From positions 42,068,440 to 42,128,439 of the forward strand of contig OX485807.1 in assembly GCA_950295325.1 (NCBI GenBank): a DNA stretch of 60,000 nucleotides. Reading direction: 5' to 3'. Origin of the DNA: Polytrichum commune. Its lineage: Eukaryota > Streptophyta > Polytrichopsida > Polytrichales > Polytrichaceae. The notes under the pieces were generated by a model, which searched no databases, was not told the DNA's origin, and saw only the letters and a list, made by a program, of their open reading frames with translations. This document shows, in pieces, positions 22,831 to 34,720 of this stretch. The position numbers and the translations under genes are program-made. Every line of letters starts with the position of its first letter. The first letter of the stretch is position 1.

Positions 22831-24831
22831 TTCTTTTTGGTTAGAAAGGCACAGGGTTGCATTGGAAGGACACGAGGGCATTGTGAAGCCGGTTTCAGGG
22901 AAGTAGATCAGGAGCAGGTGGAGGCGTGCCGTCCTCGGCAGCGGATGTTGTGAGTGTCGTGGTGAGTCGGGAATTAGGATTCGAGATTCCATGTGTCGGT
23001 GGTAGGAGTAGGTCGTGACAACGAATCTGGGATGATGATGATGATATCAGCTTATCATGCTTTTGTAGCAATAAGTTAGGAATTGATGGCACCAGAGTCT
23101 TAACAATGTGTCAGATGTTGTTTCCCTGGCTGTACGACTCTTCTCCATCTTTTGGGAAGCGAGAAATTTCGATCTCGTGTTGTTGCCGTTGTATTTCTTC
23201 TGTTCTCGCAGCTTTACGAGAATTTTTCTTATACGAATCGAATCGGCGCTTTGGCATGCAATGTGCTCCATAGTCTCCTTTGGACGTGTTCATTTGGTTT
23301 CTGACTGGGAGGCAATTATTAGCAGGGTGAAGAATGGGGAAAATAGAAGGGACTACTTCAGATGAAGCTTCAAAGGAACCTAAAGCGGATGGGTTTCAAG
23401 TGAACGCGGGAGACCTCGCAGTCTCGTACCTTCACAGCATGAAATAGTAAAAAATGTAGTCTGAAAAGACTGATACAGCTTGCGTAATTCTTCGAGGCTA
23501 TCGCTATGTATTGCCACCCCATATATCCTTGACATGCCGGAAGTTGCATTAATCGTTCCCCTCTCTTAGCTGATGTTATCCTGCACAAATCACAATCAGA
23601 ATAAAACTGGATTGGAAATATTCTGTATTTCACAAGGTAAATCTGAATTGTTCTTCAGAGGAGATCACGAGAAGAACAATAAAAAAGTTCAGAATTGATT
23701 CGATTTTCCTCGCAACAGGTACATGTTTTCCTGCTCGGCCTGAAAGTAAGACCGCGACAACTGTATTTAGCTTTTTTGGTGCCTTACACATATTGTTGTT
23801 GTCAAAGAAACACGTTAATGGGCTCCTCGTACCATAGTTTGCATATCTTCTCATGAGGAACAGGAGTGTCTTGGCCAAGCAGCAGAGACCATTCTTTCTC
23901 GTTCGAGAAAAGGTAGTGACTTAGGTTTGAAACATGTTACGTAAGGAACAGCTTCGTAGTTTCGGCTTGTAAATGTGATCCAAACCCCTCGGGTGTAATC
24001 TTGAATACGCCGAGCCCCGTCGTTTATTTTGATGGTATTGTTATTTGCTTTACAATTACAACTATGTACATCCTGCTTGATTTTAATGTGATGCAAGTGT
24101 TGATCTAAGGAACCCCTCGCGAGAACTTAATTGGGGTGTCTCGTTTACTCCTATCTCTTGCCGGAAAGATTCTCGAACGGGGAGAATATGGGTGTCCCTA
24201 CATCGAAGCAATTTTCCTTTCGAAACCCCTTATCTGCTAGCTGTCTGGGGTTTGTTCTCTTGACATTGCGCCCTTTCTGATTGACCTGATTTAGATTTTT
24301 TGGGTGCTCCAAGTTTCTCTTTCGGTTCGATATACAAATGTCGAGTTACAGGATCGTGCGATTATTCAGCAGAGAATGATAGTACCTCATCCTGTTTCTC
24401 GTGGTTCTTTTTCGGGTGACTTGTAGTTGTAGATTGGTTGCCAATAACATTGGTGCCAGTTTCCAGCTTCATAATTGTGACGAGATTCTTTCTTTCCTTG
24501 GGCTTGATAAGAAGGTCTTGACTCGATTTTATCCGGTTCCAATTGTAAGAACATATGTATCAGCAATTGGGAAAAGCCGTGATGCTAAGTATGCGTGGAT
24601 TTTTTGGCTGTGCAGAATAGTAGCTTGAGCTGGAACCCGATACTTGTGGATGCAAGGGGGAGTGACCACCTTATCATGAAGTTGTTAGCTCATGCAGCAG
24701 AAATGACCGGTGGTTTGTGTTAACTGCGAGTTTCCGGGATCAGTGGAATCTTGGGACTGGGTTATGGTGGCCTTGAGATTGTTAAGGAGAGCTGGATTTT
24801 ACAGCTGATCAAAGGACGCCACTTCCACAAG

Positions 24832-27800
24832 ATGTCACCAGAGCATGACGGGATCATCTTGGATATGGACCTGGAGCCGTGGGGAGGAGAGGTTTGTCTC
24901 GTATACCATTATCTTGTTTCTACGGATTTGTTGTTTATGCCCTTTGTTTCTCTGGCAAGGAAGTCCATTTCTCATCTAGTCACTGCAGTCCCTGCGGTTG
25001 GTAGAATTTGTTACGCATATAATGTGTTAAATGCGGAATCACAACATTAATATGTCCTTGTACACTCTTCGACAGAAGCACGAGGTGACAACTTCATTTG
25101 GGCCAATCTCAGTTCTCGTGTGTGGCGATCGACGAAAGCCTGCTCTTGTCACTTATCCTGATGTGGGCATGAATTGTGAGTTACTGAGCTCCATGCTATC
25201 AATCGTTCAGAATTTGATCACTTTATGAAGAGTATATGCAGATTTGATTAAAGTTGTTTAGGATTGGGAGGTGGAGTGAAAGTAACGTGTGAGCCCATTT
25301 GAGTTCACTCTAGAATTAGTTGTAAGAAAGAAAGGAAAAGGTAGCCAAAGCATAATTGTAAAGTCTTGTGGTGGTGCAGGTCTAGTATGCTTTGAAGGAT
25401 TATTTTCATGCCCAGAGGCAACATCTGTGCTGTTTCACAACTTCTGCATTTATCACATCGACCCACCTGGCCATGAGGTTGGTAGAATCAGCTTTGTTTT
25501 TTTTGTAAATGTTGTGCAGCTTACGCTTTGTGAATTATCTGAGGCCATTTTAGGCTGGTAGTATAAGCAATATAAAGCTGCGTTGATCCTCCTGTCTTAC
25601 ACTCTGAATATTCTGAGTGCACCTTGATTCCTGCCTTTGAAATTTGACACTGATAGAATATTAAACAGTGTCCTGGGAGATTTTTGGGCATAATCGGTGA
25701 AAATCCTTGTGCTTCAAGTCCAACACGTTGTCATCGTTGGGTTTTTCTTTATTGATTTACGATATATTCCATAGATTCCTCTAAAATGATCAGTAATTTT
25801 CCTGAAGTCTTGACCTTCAACCGGTTATTTTCCAAACTCAACCGGTTCATCTGTATATAGCGGTCGGTTGCCCCCTTTCATTGATATCAAGGAACCCTCT
25901 AAGGTGGCATTTATTAGAATTTTACAGCTTCAATAGGTCCAAAACTGGGTCGAAAATGACCGAAATGAATCTGGAGTTAATTATGGAAGCTGATTCCATA
26001 TCTTGTTACTTTTGTGATGCCGGCCATTGATATTATTTCTATCACTTAGTAATCGTGTCTGTGGATGTGCAGGATGGAGCATCTGAGATTTCTGGACACA
26101 AACGATTTCTATCTGTGGAGGACTTGGCAGATCAAGTTGCTGAAGTCTTGGACCACTTCTGGTATGCTCTTTTTTCATTACATTATACAAATGTTTATTA
26201 TACATGGCTACATATCAAATTAGACTTTTAAAGTGTATCTTTTTAAGATGCGATTTCCATTCACTCCAAGTTCTGATTACCACTAGTGATTTCTGAGGAT
26301 TATTCAATTCATCTTTGCAGGGTACATGAAATGATTGGACTTGGAGTGGCTGCTGGCTCTTACATTCTGAATCTCTTTGCGGTATTCAGTTCATGACCTT
26401 TTGTGCTTTCCTAGGAGATGTTGTTTTAGGTGTATGCTGTTGCCACTCAAGAGTTTCAGTGGCCCTTGCTGAGTAATTCATAGTTTCATGATTTAAAAGG
26501 TTTAGTTGGAAACTAAAATCTATTTTTCTCTTTTCTTGGCAGATCAAATACCGGGAGCGAGCAATTGGTCTTATCCTGGTTTCGCCTTTATGTAACAAGC
26601 CCTCCTGGGCAGAATGGATTTATAATAAGGTTAGTATATGCCTTGCTTGCATCTTAACCATTTGGTTTGCAGAATGAAGGAATAGCATCCGAGAGCTTTC
26701 AGAGACATGTTGAGTATCACTACTTAACTATATGTGCTATTCAATTTCCATCTACTACTTCTCACATGTGCTATATCTGGGTGCTTGCAGGCCATGATCA
26801 ACCTTCTCTACTTTTGTGGTCCTACCAGCTTTGTGAAAGATACGCTTCTTCAGCGATATTTTAGTCAGGAAGTGCGAGCTTCTATCGCTGGATCTGAAGT
26901 GCTTATGAACTACCGCAGAGTATGTGACTCTGTCCAAAAATGCTGGGGATCAGAGCTTTATTTATATCAAATACTTTGAAATGCTCGCCTTTTCATTATT
27001 GATTACAATCTTGCTCGTTCAGCAGAGAGTCACTCTGATAGGCTGACTAGTGCAATGTCCACTCCGTTTTGGACTTCTCCCAGCACATCATGTTATTGAC
27101 TTTGCCTCAGAAATTGCATTGCTAACGATTCTATAAATCATTTTGTGCAGCATTTGGATGAGCGACAAAGTAAGAATGTGATGCGGTACATACAAGCTAT
27201 CCATCAGTATGTTCACCCCCCAACCCCCCCCCCCTCCCACAAACACAAAAAAATCAGGTTAATTGATCCTATTTTTTTCCCTCATAACATCAGTCTGTTA
27301 TTCTAAATCTAATAGCCCCTACGTTTGATATACAGGAGGGGTGATATAACAGAAAATCTTCGAAAGTTAAAATGCCGCACATTGATAATTGTGGGCGAGA
27401 ATTCTCCATTCCACAGTGAAGCTTTGCACATGAGCACAGTGATGAGTCAGCGTCACCATGCCCTGATTGAGGTATCTTGCTGTCTCCATTTATCAACCAT
27501 GGCTAGTGTGTTTCAGTTTATGTAGTGATATCAGTTTTGCATGTTCCATTTGTTTCTCAAATGCAATATCTGCTTCTGATGTAATTGTTTTGTTGGTGCA
27601 AAAAGTACTTATGAAAGATGGTTGGCACATTGTTTTACATTTGTTGTGGTTGTGCAGGTCCAAGCATGCGGAACTTTGGTAACTGAGGAACAGCCACAAT
27701 CCATGCTCGTGCCAATCGAGTTGTTCCTGATGTACTATAGTTTCTACCAACGACCTATGTCACTTTCGTCATCTCCAACGAGTCCGCTGAGCCCGCCCTG

Positions 27801-27888
27801 TGTTCCACCGGAGCTCCTATCGTCGGAGAGTCTTGGCCTTAAGCTGAAGCCAATCAAGACTCGCGTAGCACTTTTGGAGTCCCATTAG
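24832..27888 (+). CDS. NDR/NDL-family protein (N-MYC downregulated-like), 348 aa
   Basis: Ten coding exons: 24832-24891, 25076-25175, 25380-25477, 26073-26161, 26321-26381, 26543-26629, 26791-26919, 27151-27206, 27336-27471, 27658-27888. All junctions are GT-AG and in frame, giving 348 aa, the usual plant NDL length. Family hallmarks are [13 protein letters not shown] (~42-53), [23 protein letters not shown] (~62-86, shown split: [23 protein letters not shown]), [11 protein letters not shown] (~143), [11 protein letters not shown] (~183) and the C-terminal [13 protein letters not shown]. The alpha/beta-hydrolase nucleophile elbow reads G124-V-A-A-G128: alanine replaces serine, as expected for these non-catalytic members. 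In Arabidopsis, NDL proteins bind G-protein beta-gamma and affect auxin transport; the same role here is inferred. An acceptor (TTTTACAG) at 24804 shows a spliced 5' leader. Confidence 0.93.
25669..25880 (+). mobile_element. AACCGGTT MITE-like repeat, copy A, in NDL intron 3
   Basis: Shares GGGAGATTT(T/C)TGGGCATAATCGG, CTCTAAA(A)TGATC, TTCAACCGGTTATTT and CTCAACCGGTTCAT with the intact copy at 35075-35299. The termini are eroded (TGTCCTGGGAGA and GGTTGCCCCC). It sits within the intron between coding exons 3 and 4. Confidence 0.65.
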
Positions 27889-28040
27889 TTAAAAGTAACC
27901 ATTCTTGCTCTTACCAGTTGCATTTACTGCGAACTCTGCACTTGCGTATGGAAATTCCAGGGGCCACAATGGGCCCTGCTTAGTGCAGATGTGAATAATT
28001 GTTGAGAGAGCATCCTTAAAAGACTTTCACGACTCTTCCC
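27889..28040 (+). other. Presumed NDL 3' untranslated region
   Basis: Lies directly downstream of the NDL stop and before the tandem array; no clear poly(A) signal was pinned down. Confidence 0.4.
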
Positions 28041-29735
28041 ATCAGACAAGAGTCCTTATGACCGCATTCCGGCCGAAGTTGTTTATTGACATTTCTGTAG
28101 CCGGAGTCTTCAATTCCTTTGTGCGGCACGGCCGCCTGTTGTGTCGCACACCATTTTTTGAATAAAGAGAGTCCTGTACACTACTTTCATCGTCTTCCTT
28201 ATGACCATCCACATTTCTGCCTCTATATTGTGTAATCTCATCAAACATCATCATTTGCTTGCATTTCTACCTGCAACGGTGTTCGGCATGCACAGATGGA
28301 AGAACTGATGTTCTGAACCGGATTCCCGAGTCTAAATTCTCACCTCCATCTTCATTCTATGTAATCTCACCAAACATCACTATCGTTCGATATGCACTTA
28401 TGGAAGAGCTAAGTTCTGAAACGAATTAACAAGTACAAGGTGGCTGCTGGAATGATGAATACCTTGGCACGGGTTTTGATGAGCTGATTAAAAGCGGATT
28501 CACTTCATCGTCGACCCCATCATCTTTATCCTGTTTACCTCCGTCGTCTGTGCAATCTCAACATACATCATCTTTTTTCTTGAATTTGTACCTTTTGTGC
28601 ATGTACGTCTGTGCATGTACGTTTTTTGGCATGCACAGAAGAGCTGTAGTCTTGAACGGATTCGTACGTACAGCTGGCTGCTACAGTGATGAATACCTTG
28701 ACAGGGCTTTTGATGATCTGATGAAAGCGGATTCTCTTTTGTCATCTTCACCTAGCTCCATTCTCGTCTCCATCTCCGTTTCCTGTGTAATCTCACCAAT
28801 CAATAGCTTTTGTTTGAATTTACCTGCATTGGCACACACAGATAGAAGACCTGAAGTCCTGCGCCGGATTCACGAGGTGGCTACTGGAGTGGTGAACACC
28901 TTGGCATGAACACCTTTTCACGATTCAATGAAAGCGGATCCTTTTCATCATCATCTTTTGCCTGAATTTTTGCCTGCAATGCAGTGTTTCACATGCGTAG
29001 TTGGAAGAGCTCAAGTCATGCACCGGATCCAATTAGTATGAGATGGCTGCTGGAGCGATGAATACCTTGGCATGGGATTTGATGATCTGATGAAAGCAAA
29101 TTCTTTTCACCATCTTCCCCGTCTCGGTTTTCTGTGTAATGTCACCAAACATCATCACGTTTCACTTAAATTCTGACCTGGAGTGGAATGTCCGGCATGC
29201 ACAGATGGCAGAGCTGAAGTTCTGAGCCGCATTCACAAGTTTGAGCTAGCTGTGGGAGTGATGAAACCTTTGGCAGGGATTCTTATGATCTGAGGAGAGA
29301 GAATGTTTTTCACCATCTTCCCAATCTCCATTCCAATCTCCATCTCCGTTGTCTGTCATTCCACCAAACATCATCATCTTTTGCTCGATTTTTTCTAACT
29401 TCAATGCAGTGTTTGGCATCCACAGATGGGAGAGCTCAAGTCCTGCTTCGCCGGATTCAATGAGTATGAAGTGGCTCCTAGGAGTGGTGAACACCTTGGC
29501 ATGGGTTATGATGATCTGACGAAAGCGAATTCTTTTCACCATCTTCCCCATCTATATTCCAATCTTCACCTCCGTTGTCTGTGAAATTCTACCAATCATC
29601 ATCATCTTTTGCTCGAATTTTTCTATCTGCAGTGCAATTAATGCTTGAGCTCAAGTCCTGCTTCACCGGATTCAATGAGCATGAGGTGGCTGTTGGAAGT
29701 GATGAACACCTTGGACATGGGTTTCTATCAATGCA
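28040..29735. repeat. ~210-bp tandem array, about eight diverged units
   Basis: Each unit runs: GCATGCACAGATGGAAGAGC, (A)AGTCCTG..CCGGATTCA, GGCTGCTGGAG(T/C)GATGAA, ACCTTGGCATGGG, TTTGATGATCTGATGAAAGC, TTCACCATCTTC, TGTGTAATCTCACCAAACAT, CATCTTTTGC. Unit anchors are near 28290, 28398, 28632, 28838, 28994, 29202, 29421 and 29648, so spacing is mostly 156-234 bp. One frame repeatedly gives a peptide like GGCWSDEYLGMGFDDLMKA (Cys/Trp and the DD partly kept), with CACAG before and TTCAC after, as if an exon had been duplicated. Stops and frame changes in most units argue against current coding. A lone related piece (TATGATCTGATGAAAGCGGA) is at about 34968. Confidence 0.75.
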
Positions 29736-29940
29736 CGGGAAGAACCGACCGCTAGTTATAGACGAACTGGTTGAGTTTGAGAAATTACCGATTGAAATGC
29801 AAGACTTCAGGAAAATTACCCATCATTTTAGAGGAATCCATGGAATACACCTGAGATTAACCAAGACAAACTGAAAGATCACAACATGTAACCGGTTGGA
29901 CTTGGACACACTGGGATTACACGAGTAGGAAAGCCGGAAC
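29732..29940 (-). mobile_element. AACCGGTT MITE-like repeat, copy C (inverted, eroded)
   Basis: The reverse complement matches the copy at 35075-35299: GAACTGGTTGAGTTTGAGAA, ATTTTAGAGGAA and CAACATGTAACCGGTTGGAC are recognisable. The distal terminus is not preserved. A short frame across it (29575-29874) is a by-product. Confidence 0.55.
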
Positions 29941-29959
29941 TTTTATGTGGGCATAATAC

Positions 29960-30394
29960 AAGAGTTCAATGTGATTAAACAGGAAAAACTACACATAATG
30001 GATGGCCATCCATTTGGATGTCACTGAAACGTCATGTGTTGTAAGTTACCAAAAAATCATGGAAAAGTGGAAATTGAGCTTGTCCTGATTTTGACATTGA
30101 AATGGGAACATGCCCTAGTAGGGGGACCCATAACTTCATATTGGGTTATCAAAAACTCATATTAATTGAGCTTGTGCCAAAAATTATATGCTTAATTTAT
30201 TGATCTTCCAAAAATGGAAGTGTCAAAATGTGATTCAACCCTTTTGGCACCAAAATTCAGTGTCAATATATCACATTCTTGGAGAGTGAGGGAGGGAGAG
30301 AGAGAGATTATTGTTATCTGGGTGCAAGCACGGTAAAGTGGACAACTCCTCATCCCTACCTAGGTTCAAGTGAAAGTGATTCAAACTATACACT
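29960..30394. other. Intergenic DNA, nothing recognised
   Basis: AT-rich; a short GA-rich tract near 30288-30308. No frame of note. Confidence 0.3.
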
Positions 30395-30704
30395 AACTTT
30401 GAAGTTTATGAAGAAAAAACTCATAGACAATTTAAAAACATATTGATCTACAAAGCCAAGCAATTTATGATGACAAAAACAATTCCAAGAAAAGTTTACA
30501 TGTTTTAGAAGGTAATGCAAGTGGTGCATAACTAGGTGATATTGAAAATAACTTTGAAGTTTATGAAGAAAAAACTCATAGACAATTTTAAAACATATTG
30601 ATCTACAAAGCCAAGCAATTTATGATGACAAAAACAATTCCAAGAAAAGTTTACATATTTTAGAAGGTAATGCAAGTGGTGCATAACTAGGTGATATTGA
30701 AAAT
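30395..30704. repeat. Nearly perfect 155-bp tandem duplication
   Basis: Units 30395-30549 and 30550-30704 both start AACTTTGAAGTTTATGAAGA and differ at only a few bases (an A/T difference in an A-run and ATGTTTT versus ATATTTT). This is the youngest duplication seen in the window. Confidence 0.95.
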
Positions 30705-31550
30705 AATCATTTTCTACAAAGTTTTGTGATGATGAACTCAAGTATGTAATGAATTCAAGTCATGTGAAAAAAAAAGTTCCAACTTCATAATATTTAAGGT
30801 CATGAAATTTATGTTCAAAACCATATTCAACCATGTGATTTTGAGCATCACTTTTCATGATAAGGTTTGAATATCTCAACTTGATATTCTACATTTGAGT
30901 ATTTAACACAACAATAGAGGTCATCGTGGAAAAATTCCAATTTAAACAACACTTTGCTACTACTTTTAGGCCTTTGACCAAAGAAAAAAATAAAATGTTT
31001 TAGTATACTTGAGCACTATTATGGTCCACTTTACCATGTCTTTGAAATGTCATTTTTAATACACGCATACTTTGTAGGTATTTAGGTATAGCACAAAATG
31101 GGTTGGTCTCCTCAAGAAATCACAACAAAAATCATCATGTAAGAAACGTTGTCAAAATCAATATACAAATAGGTCAAAATTCACAAGATATCCTTCCTAC
31201 TAATTCTTCAAATTAAAAAAGATCACTGGTCCAAGACATAGGAACAAAGATCACCAAATATGCATATCTATAAGCTTACTAAATACAATGACTAAATATA
31301 GACAAATTGCAAACATGCACAAGCCTTTTTTGATCATCAAGGGCATATCAAGTTGAAAGTGACATCCATAAATAAATCCAACCCTCAATAGTAGGGAAGG
31401 GCAATGAACTATAGAAGTTACCACATTAATCTTACAATGTTTGCAACCTACACACCTTCACTTATTTACAAGAAAAACAAACTTCTTACAAAGGAAACAA
31501 AGATAAATCCATGAATTACATGTCTACAACACTTGCACTTCCGGAGCACA
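30705..31550. other. Intergenic DNA, nothing recognised
   Basis: AT-rich; no frames, repeats or signals that can be supported. Confidence 0.3.
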
Positions 31551-32751
31551 AAGGTGGAGTGGGTGATGGACCGGGTTGAGGCACACTTGCGGTGGACATG
31601 GGTGTATTAATTTGCTCCACCAACATCATTACCTTCAACAAAATAAAGTTGCACTACATCTCCTAGTAACAATCAATCTAGGGAAGTTATGAATATCAAG
31701 GAACAACATTGAATATGTGATCAAATAAACCCCAATATTTAAAGAGATGAAGTATTTAAAAGTCCCAAAACAAGACCAAGACTTCAGGTACAATCGCCAC
31801 CCTAGACATCCACGTGAATGGACATAATAGACGGTTTCACCCTTGTAGAGGAACACAATGTAAGTGGGTCTTGAACAAACATTTTTCTCTTTGCACCCAC
31901 TTCTCATATAATATGAAACACACAATTAGTGTGAGATGATTAACAAATCCAGATTGTGTCCATAACCACTTTATTCATAGTTTTTGGAGCTCGTATGCAT
32001 ATGTGTTCACTATCAGAGTGAAGATTCTCGTCCTCCTCGAATGATCACATAGGTCTCCTCAATTATGGTAATTATTGTGTTTAAAATGGTTAGCATATTT
32101 TGAGCTTGTAGTTCAATATATTTTCAACACATGTGTCTTTGTTCTTAGATTCCCACCCAACCATGCACCACTAAGATATAGGTGTCTGTTTGAGATTAGA
32201 AACTAGATCTGACACATCTACTTTATTCTCATATGGAATATGCCCAACAACTTGTTTAGTAAAGAGCTTCTTCTTCTTCCCAAAAGGTGTCCATTCCAAT
32301 TGAAATTAACTATGCAAATGTACCACATCATCAATAGGGAGCTTACCAAATGTTTTAAGCTTCATTTGAGACTTTGAAAGAGAGCACAACCGATCAATTG
32401 CTTGCAAGAAATACAAAATGACTTTAGAACATAAAACAAAGTAGATTCTTCATTTTATACAACTGGCAGTATGCACCATGCAAGAATCATACCCGAACCA
32501 CATAAATCATTGACCTAAGATAATGATACATACTTCCAACATCAATGGGTTAATTTTTGCATGTTGGTAAATTTCAAAGTCCCATGCAAAGATTGACAAC
32601 CCAAATGCAACTTGCAAAAAACTTTTTGGTATAATTTTATTGAAAGGGGTTTTAGCATATATCTACAAACTCCACCCTCCAAAGGTTTCATAACGAAATT
32701 AGAGGAGGAAGGAAAACTGAGTGTGTAAATGTGAGCAAGTGAAGGGCCCAT
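31550..32751 (-). pseudogene. Decayed multi-exon coding region, probably transposon-related
   Basis: Minus-strand pieces read like protein interrupted by stops. Near 32405-32180: LCSLSKSQMKLKTFGKLPID, one stop, then FGKKKKLFTKQVVGHIPYE. Near 32020-31800: FEEDENLHSDSE, GCKEKNVCSRPTYIVFLYKG. Near 31640-31520: a Pro/Ser-rich end (STASVPQPGPSPTPPLCSGS) with a stop. An acceptor-like TTCTTGCAAG precedes the first piece. Part of the region (31888-32245) recurs at 37078-37450 next to a LINE remnant, which supports a mobile origin. No family name can be given. Confidence 0.35.
31888..32245. repeat. Dispersed repeat pair with 37078-37450
   Basis: Direct-orientation similarity over ~360 bp; shared blocks include CTCTTTGCACCC, AGCAAATCCA or AACAAATCCA, TTTAAAATG(G/A)TTA, CACATGTGTCTTT or TATGTGTCTTT, and GTTCTTAGAT. 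It overlaps the decayed coding region. Confidence 0.6.
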
Positions 32752-32790
32752 CGAAAAGAAATAACCTAAAACCGCAATTCACCATCATAA

Positions 32791-32960
32791 TATTATTCAA
32801 CAGTGTGCGTTCGTTCATGTGAGCTCTGAGAATATAACCATGGGATGCCCCAACCTAGTGGAAGGAGACTCAAATTAAGTTTGAATATGCACTAGGTTGG
32901 GGCATCCCATGGTTATATTCTTGAGACCCACATGAACGAACGTGCATTGCTTAATAATTT
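32791..32960. ncRNA. Long perfect foldback; candidate small-RNA precursor or foldback MITE
   Basis: 32831-32860 and 32890-32919 are exact 30-nt inverted copies (core CCATGGGATGCCCCAACC) around a 29-nt loop. Outside them, after about nine mismatched positions, a second arm pair CGTTCGTTCATGTG is again inverted, and ATTATT/AATAAT extends the stem. Arms total about 70 nt. The stem is too perfect for an ancient conserved plant miRNA gene and fits either a young miRNA-like locus or a foldback transposon. No target could be tested. Confidence 0.6.
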
Positions 32961-33186
32961 TATAATAAAAAACTCCGCATGGCATAAAAAAAAACACACA
33001 CACAACCAAACAAACAAACAACTAAAAAGAAACTCCCACCACCTCTACATTCTCATGGTTACCACATCAAAACCCAAAAATATTATAGGAGAGGAGAGGG
33101 GAAGCGATTAAAATAATAGGTTCTTCTACATGTTGGAGAAGAAGCGCCCAAACCCTCATATGTCCCGTTGAGTAAGTACAATTCTA

Positions 33187-33339
33187 CCTCTTTAATATGA
33201 CACTCTATAATATGACAAACTCAATATAATGACACAAAATTTGTAGACCAAACTTTATAGTTAAAATCTACCTCTATAATATGAATTTGACATTGTTAAT
33301 ATTGCATTCATGGACACCTAAAATGCCATATTATAGAGG
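33187..33339. mobile_element. TA-flanked MITE, 153 bp
   Basis: Ends are CCTCTTTAATATG(A) and its inverse CATATTATAGAGG; both are flanked by TA (33185-33186, 33340-33341). The TA duplication suggests Tc1/mariner-type mobilisation, but the termini are not classic Stowaway. CTCTATAATATGA also recurs inside. Confidence 0.6.
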
Positions 33340-33549
33340 TAATAAATGCATATACGGTGGGTCCCATACATGTATAAGTACATAGTTAATATTAAATTTT
33401 TATAACCTTCACATTTGAATTGTGGATGAAAGAATTCTTAATGTAAAATGATGTTAAAATATGGAAACTAAGGGAACTAGGTTCTCTACCTCAAAACATG
33501 ATTAAGAGACTTGTTAGCAACATTTTTCACCTAAACCCTAAACCAAGGT

Positions 33550-33915
33550 GCACAATATGTTTTTGAGCATTTTGAACTTAATATTTATCATATTGTTTTG
33601 ATTTGCATATTGTTGGAAAGCTCTTGAAATTTTACTTCTTTTAGTGGTAGATTTGTATTGGCAGAGTTATGAGCATTTGAAGGCATGTTAAGTTTACGTA
33701 GTTGATTTCTAGACATTGATCTACTTTTGCAGATTATGAGGTCAATTATGATCCAATCTCACTCATCTACAAATTATTAAAAAGCTATTGAAATTGCGTT
33801 TCTTTTTGTGGTAGTTTTGCTCAATTATGAGTTGTATTGGTAGAGCTATGATAGTTTGAAGGTTGGTTGAGTTTTAGAAGTTGACTTCAAGACAATGGTC
33901 TACTTTTGCACATTT
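33550..33915. repeat. Degenerate ~165-bp tandem duplication
   Basis: AAAGCT(C/A)TTGAAATT, GTGGTAG, GAGTTGTATTGG(T/C)AGAG, GTTGA(T/C)TTC and CTACTTTTGCA recur in the same order at about 33617 and 33781. Confidence 0.6.
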
Positions 33916-34283
33916 GAAGATGATTTGATAATGAAAAGTGAAGACAATATTGAAGTTGAATGTTGCATGTCATAGTTGGTTGATATGGCCTTGGGACATT
34001 GAATAGAGCCACCTAGTTTTAACCTTACTGCAAAGCTTTGGGACTCTTTAGATGTTGTTGAGAGACCTCCACATATTGTGAAATCGGCATATCCCCAACA
34101 TCATGTCGAATAGTTAGCTACATTTTTAGTGGACAACCCATTAATTAGAGGTTACTCCTACAAACGTAATGAAATTGCATGCCACATTGAAGAAGCTCAA
34201 TAAGATATATGTAAGTTGCTAATTTGAAGTGGTAACATCAACGGACTATATATTGATTCCTTCTTCAAGTCCATATAGATTTT

Positions 34284-34720
34284 ATGAGAGAAATTTGCAT
34301 ATTTGTAAAGACATTTGAAAGAGTATTAATTTATACTGTATATGTAGGCAAAACATCTAATGTGTGTTTTCATGAAGTACATTATCATTATGACAAAGAG
34401 GTCCAATTTGTCATATTATTGAATTTGCGACACCTCGATGAATACAATGGTTTTGTCGTTTCCCAAACATGTCATATTAAAGCGGTAGGACTTTAGCCAA
34501 CAAAGTTGAGGTTTGTGAGGTTGATCTAGTGTTGCCAAATCCTACTTGCATGCAAGCCCCGAGGAATTTATGTCGAAGAAGCAAGACAACCAATGATGAG
34601 GTTTTTAACCTTTGAAGGTTTGAAATTTGGAAAGAAGAGTGAGGAGCAATACGTGGCTCTTGGATGTGAGGATGTTGCAGTACTACTCCGCATTGCCACA
34701 TGCTAACACATTAGGGTTTC
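34284..34720 (+). pseudogene. Possible decayed coding remnant
   Basis: A 70-codon frame (34284-34496) is followed in another frame by EVCEVDLVLPNPTCMQAPRN and CRRSKTTNDEVF near 34507-34610. The amino-acid texture is coding-like but the frames are broken and no family is recognised. Confidence 0.2.
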
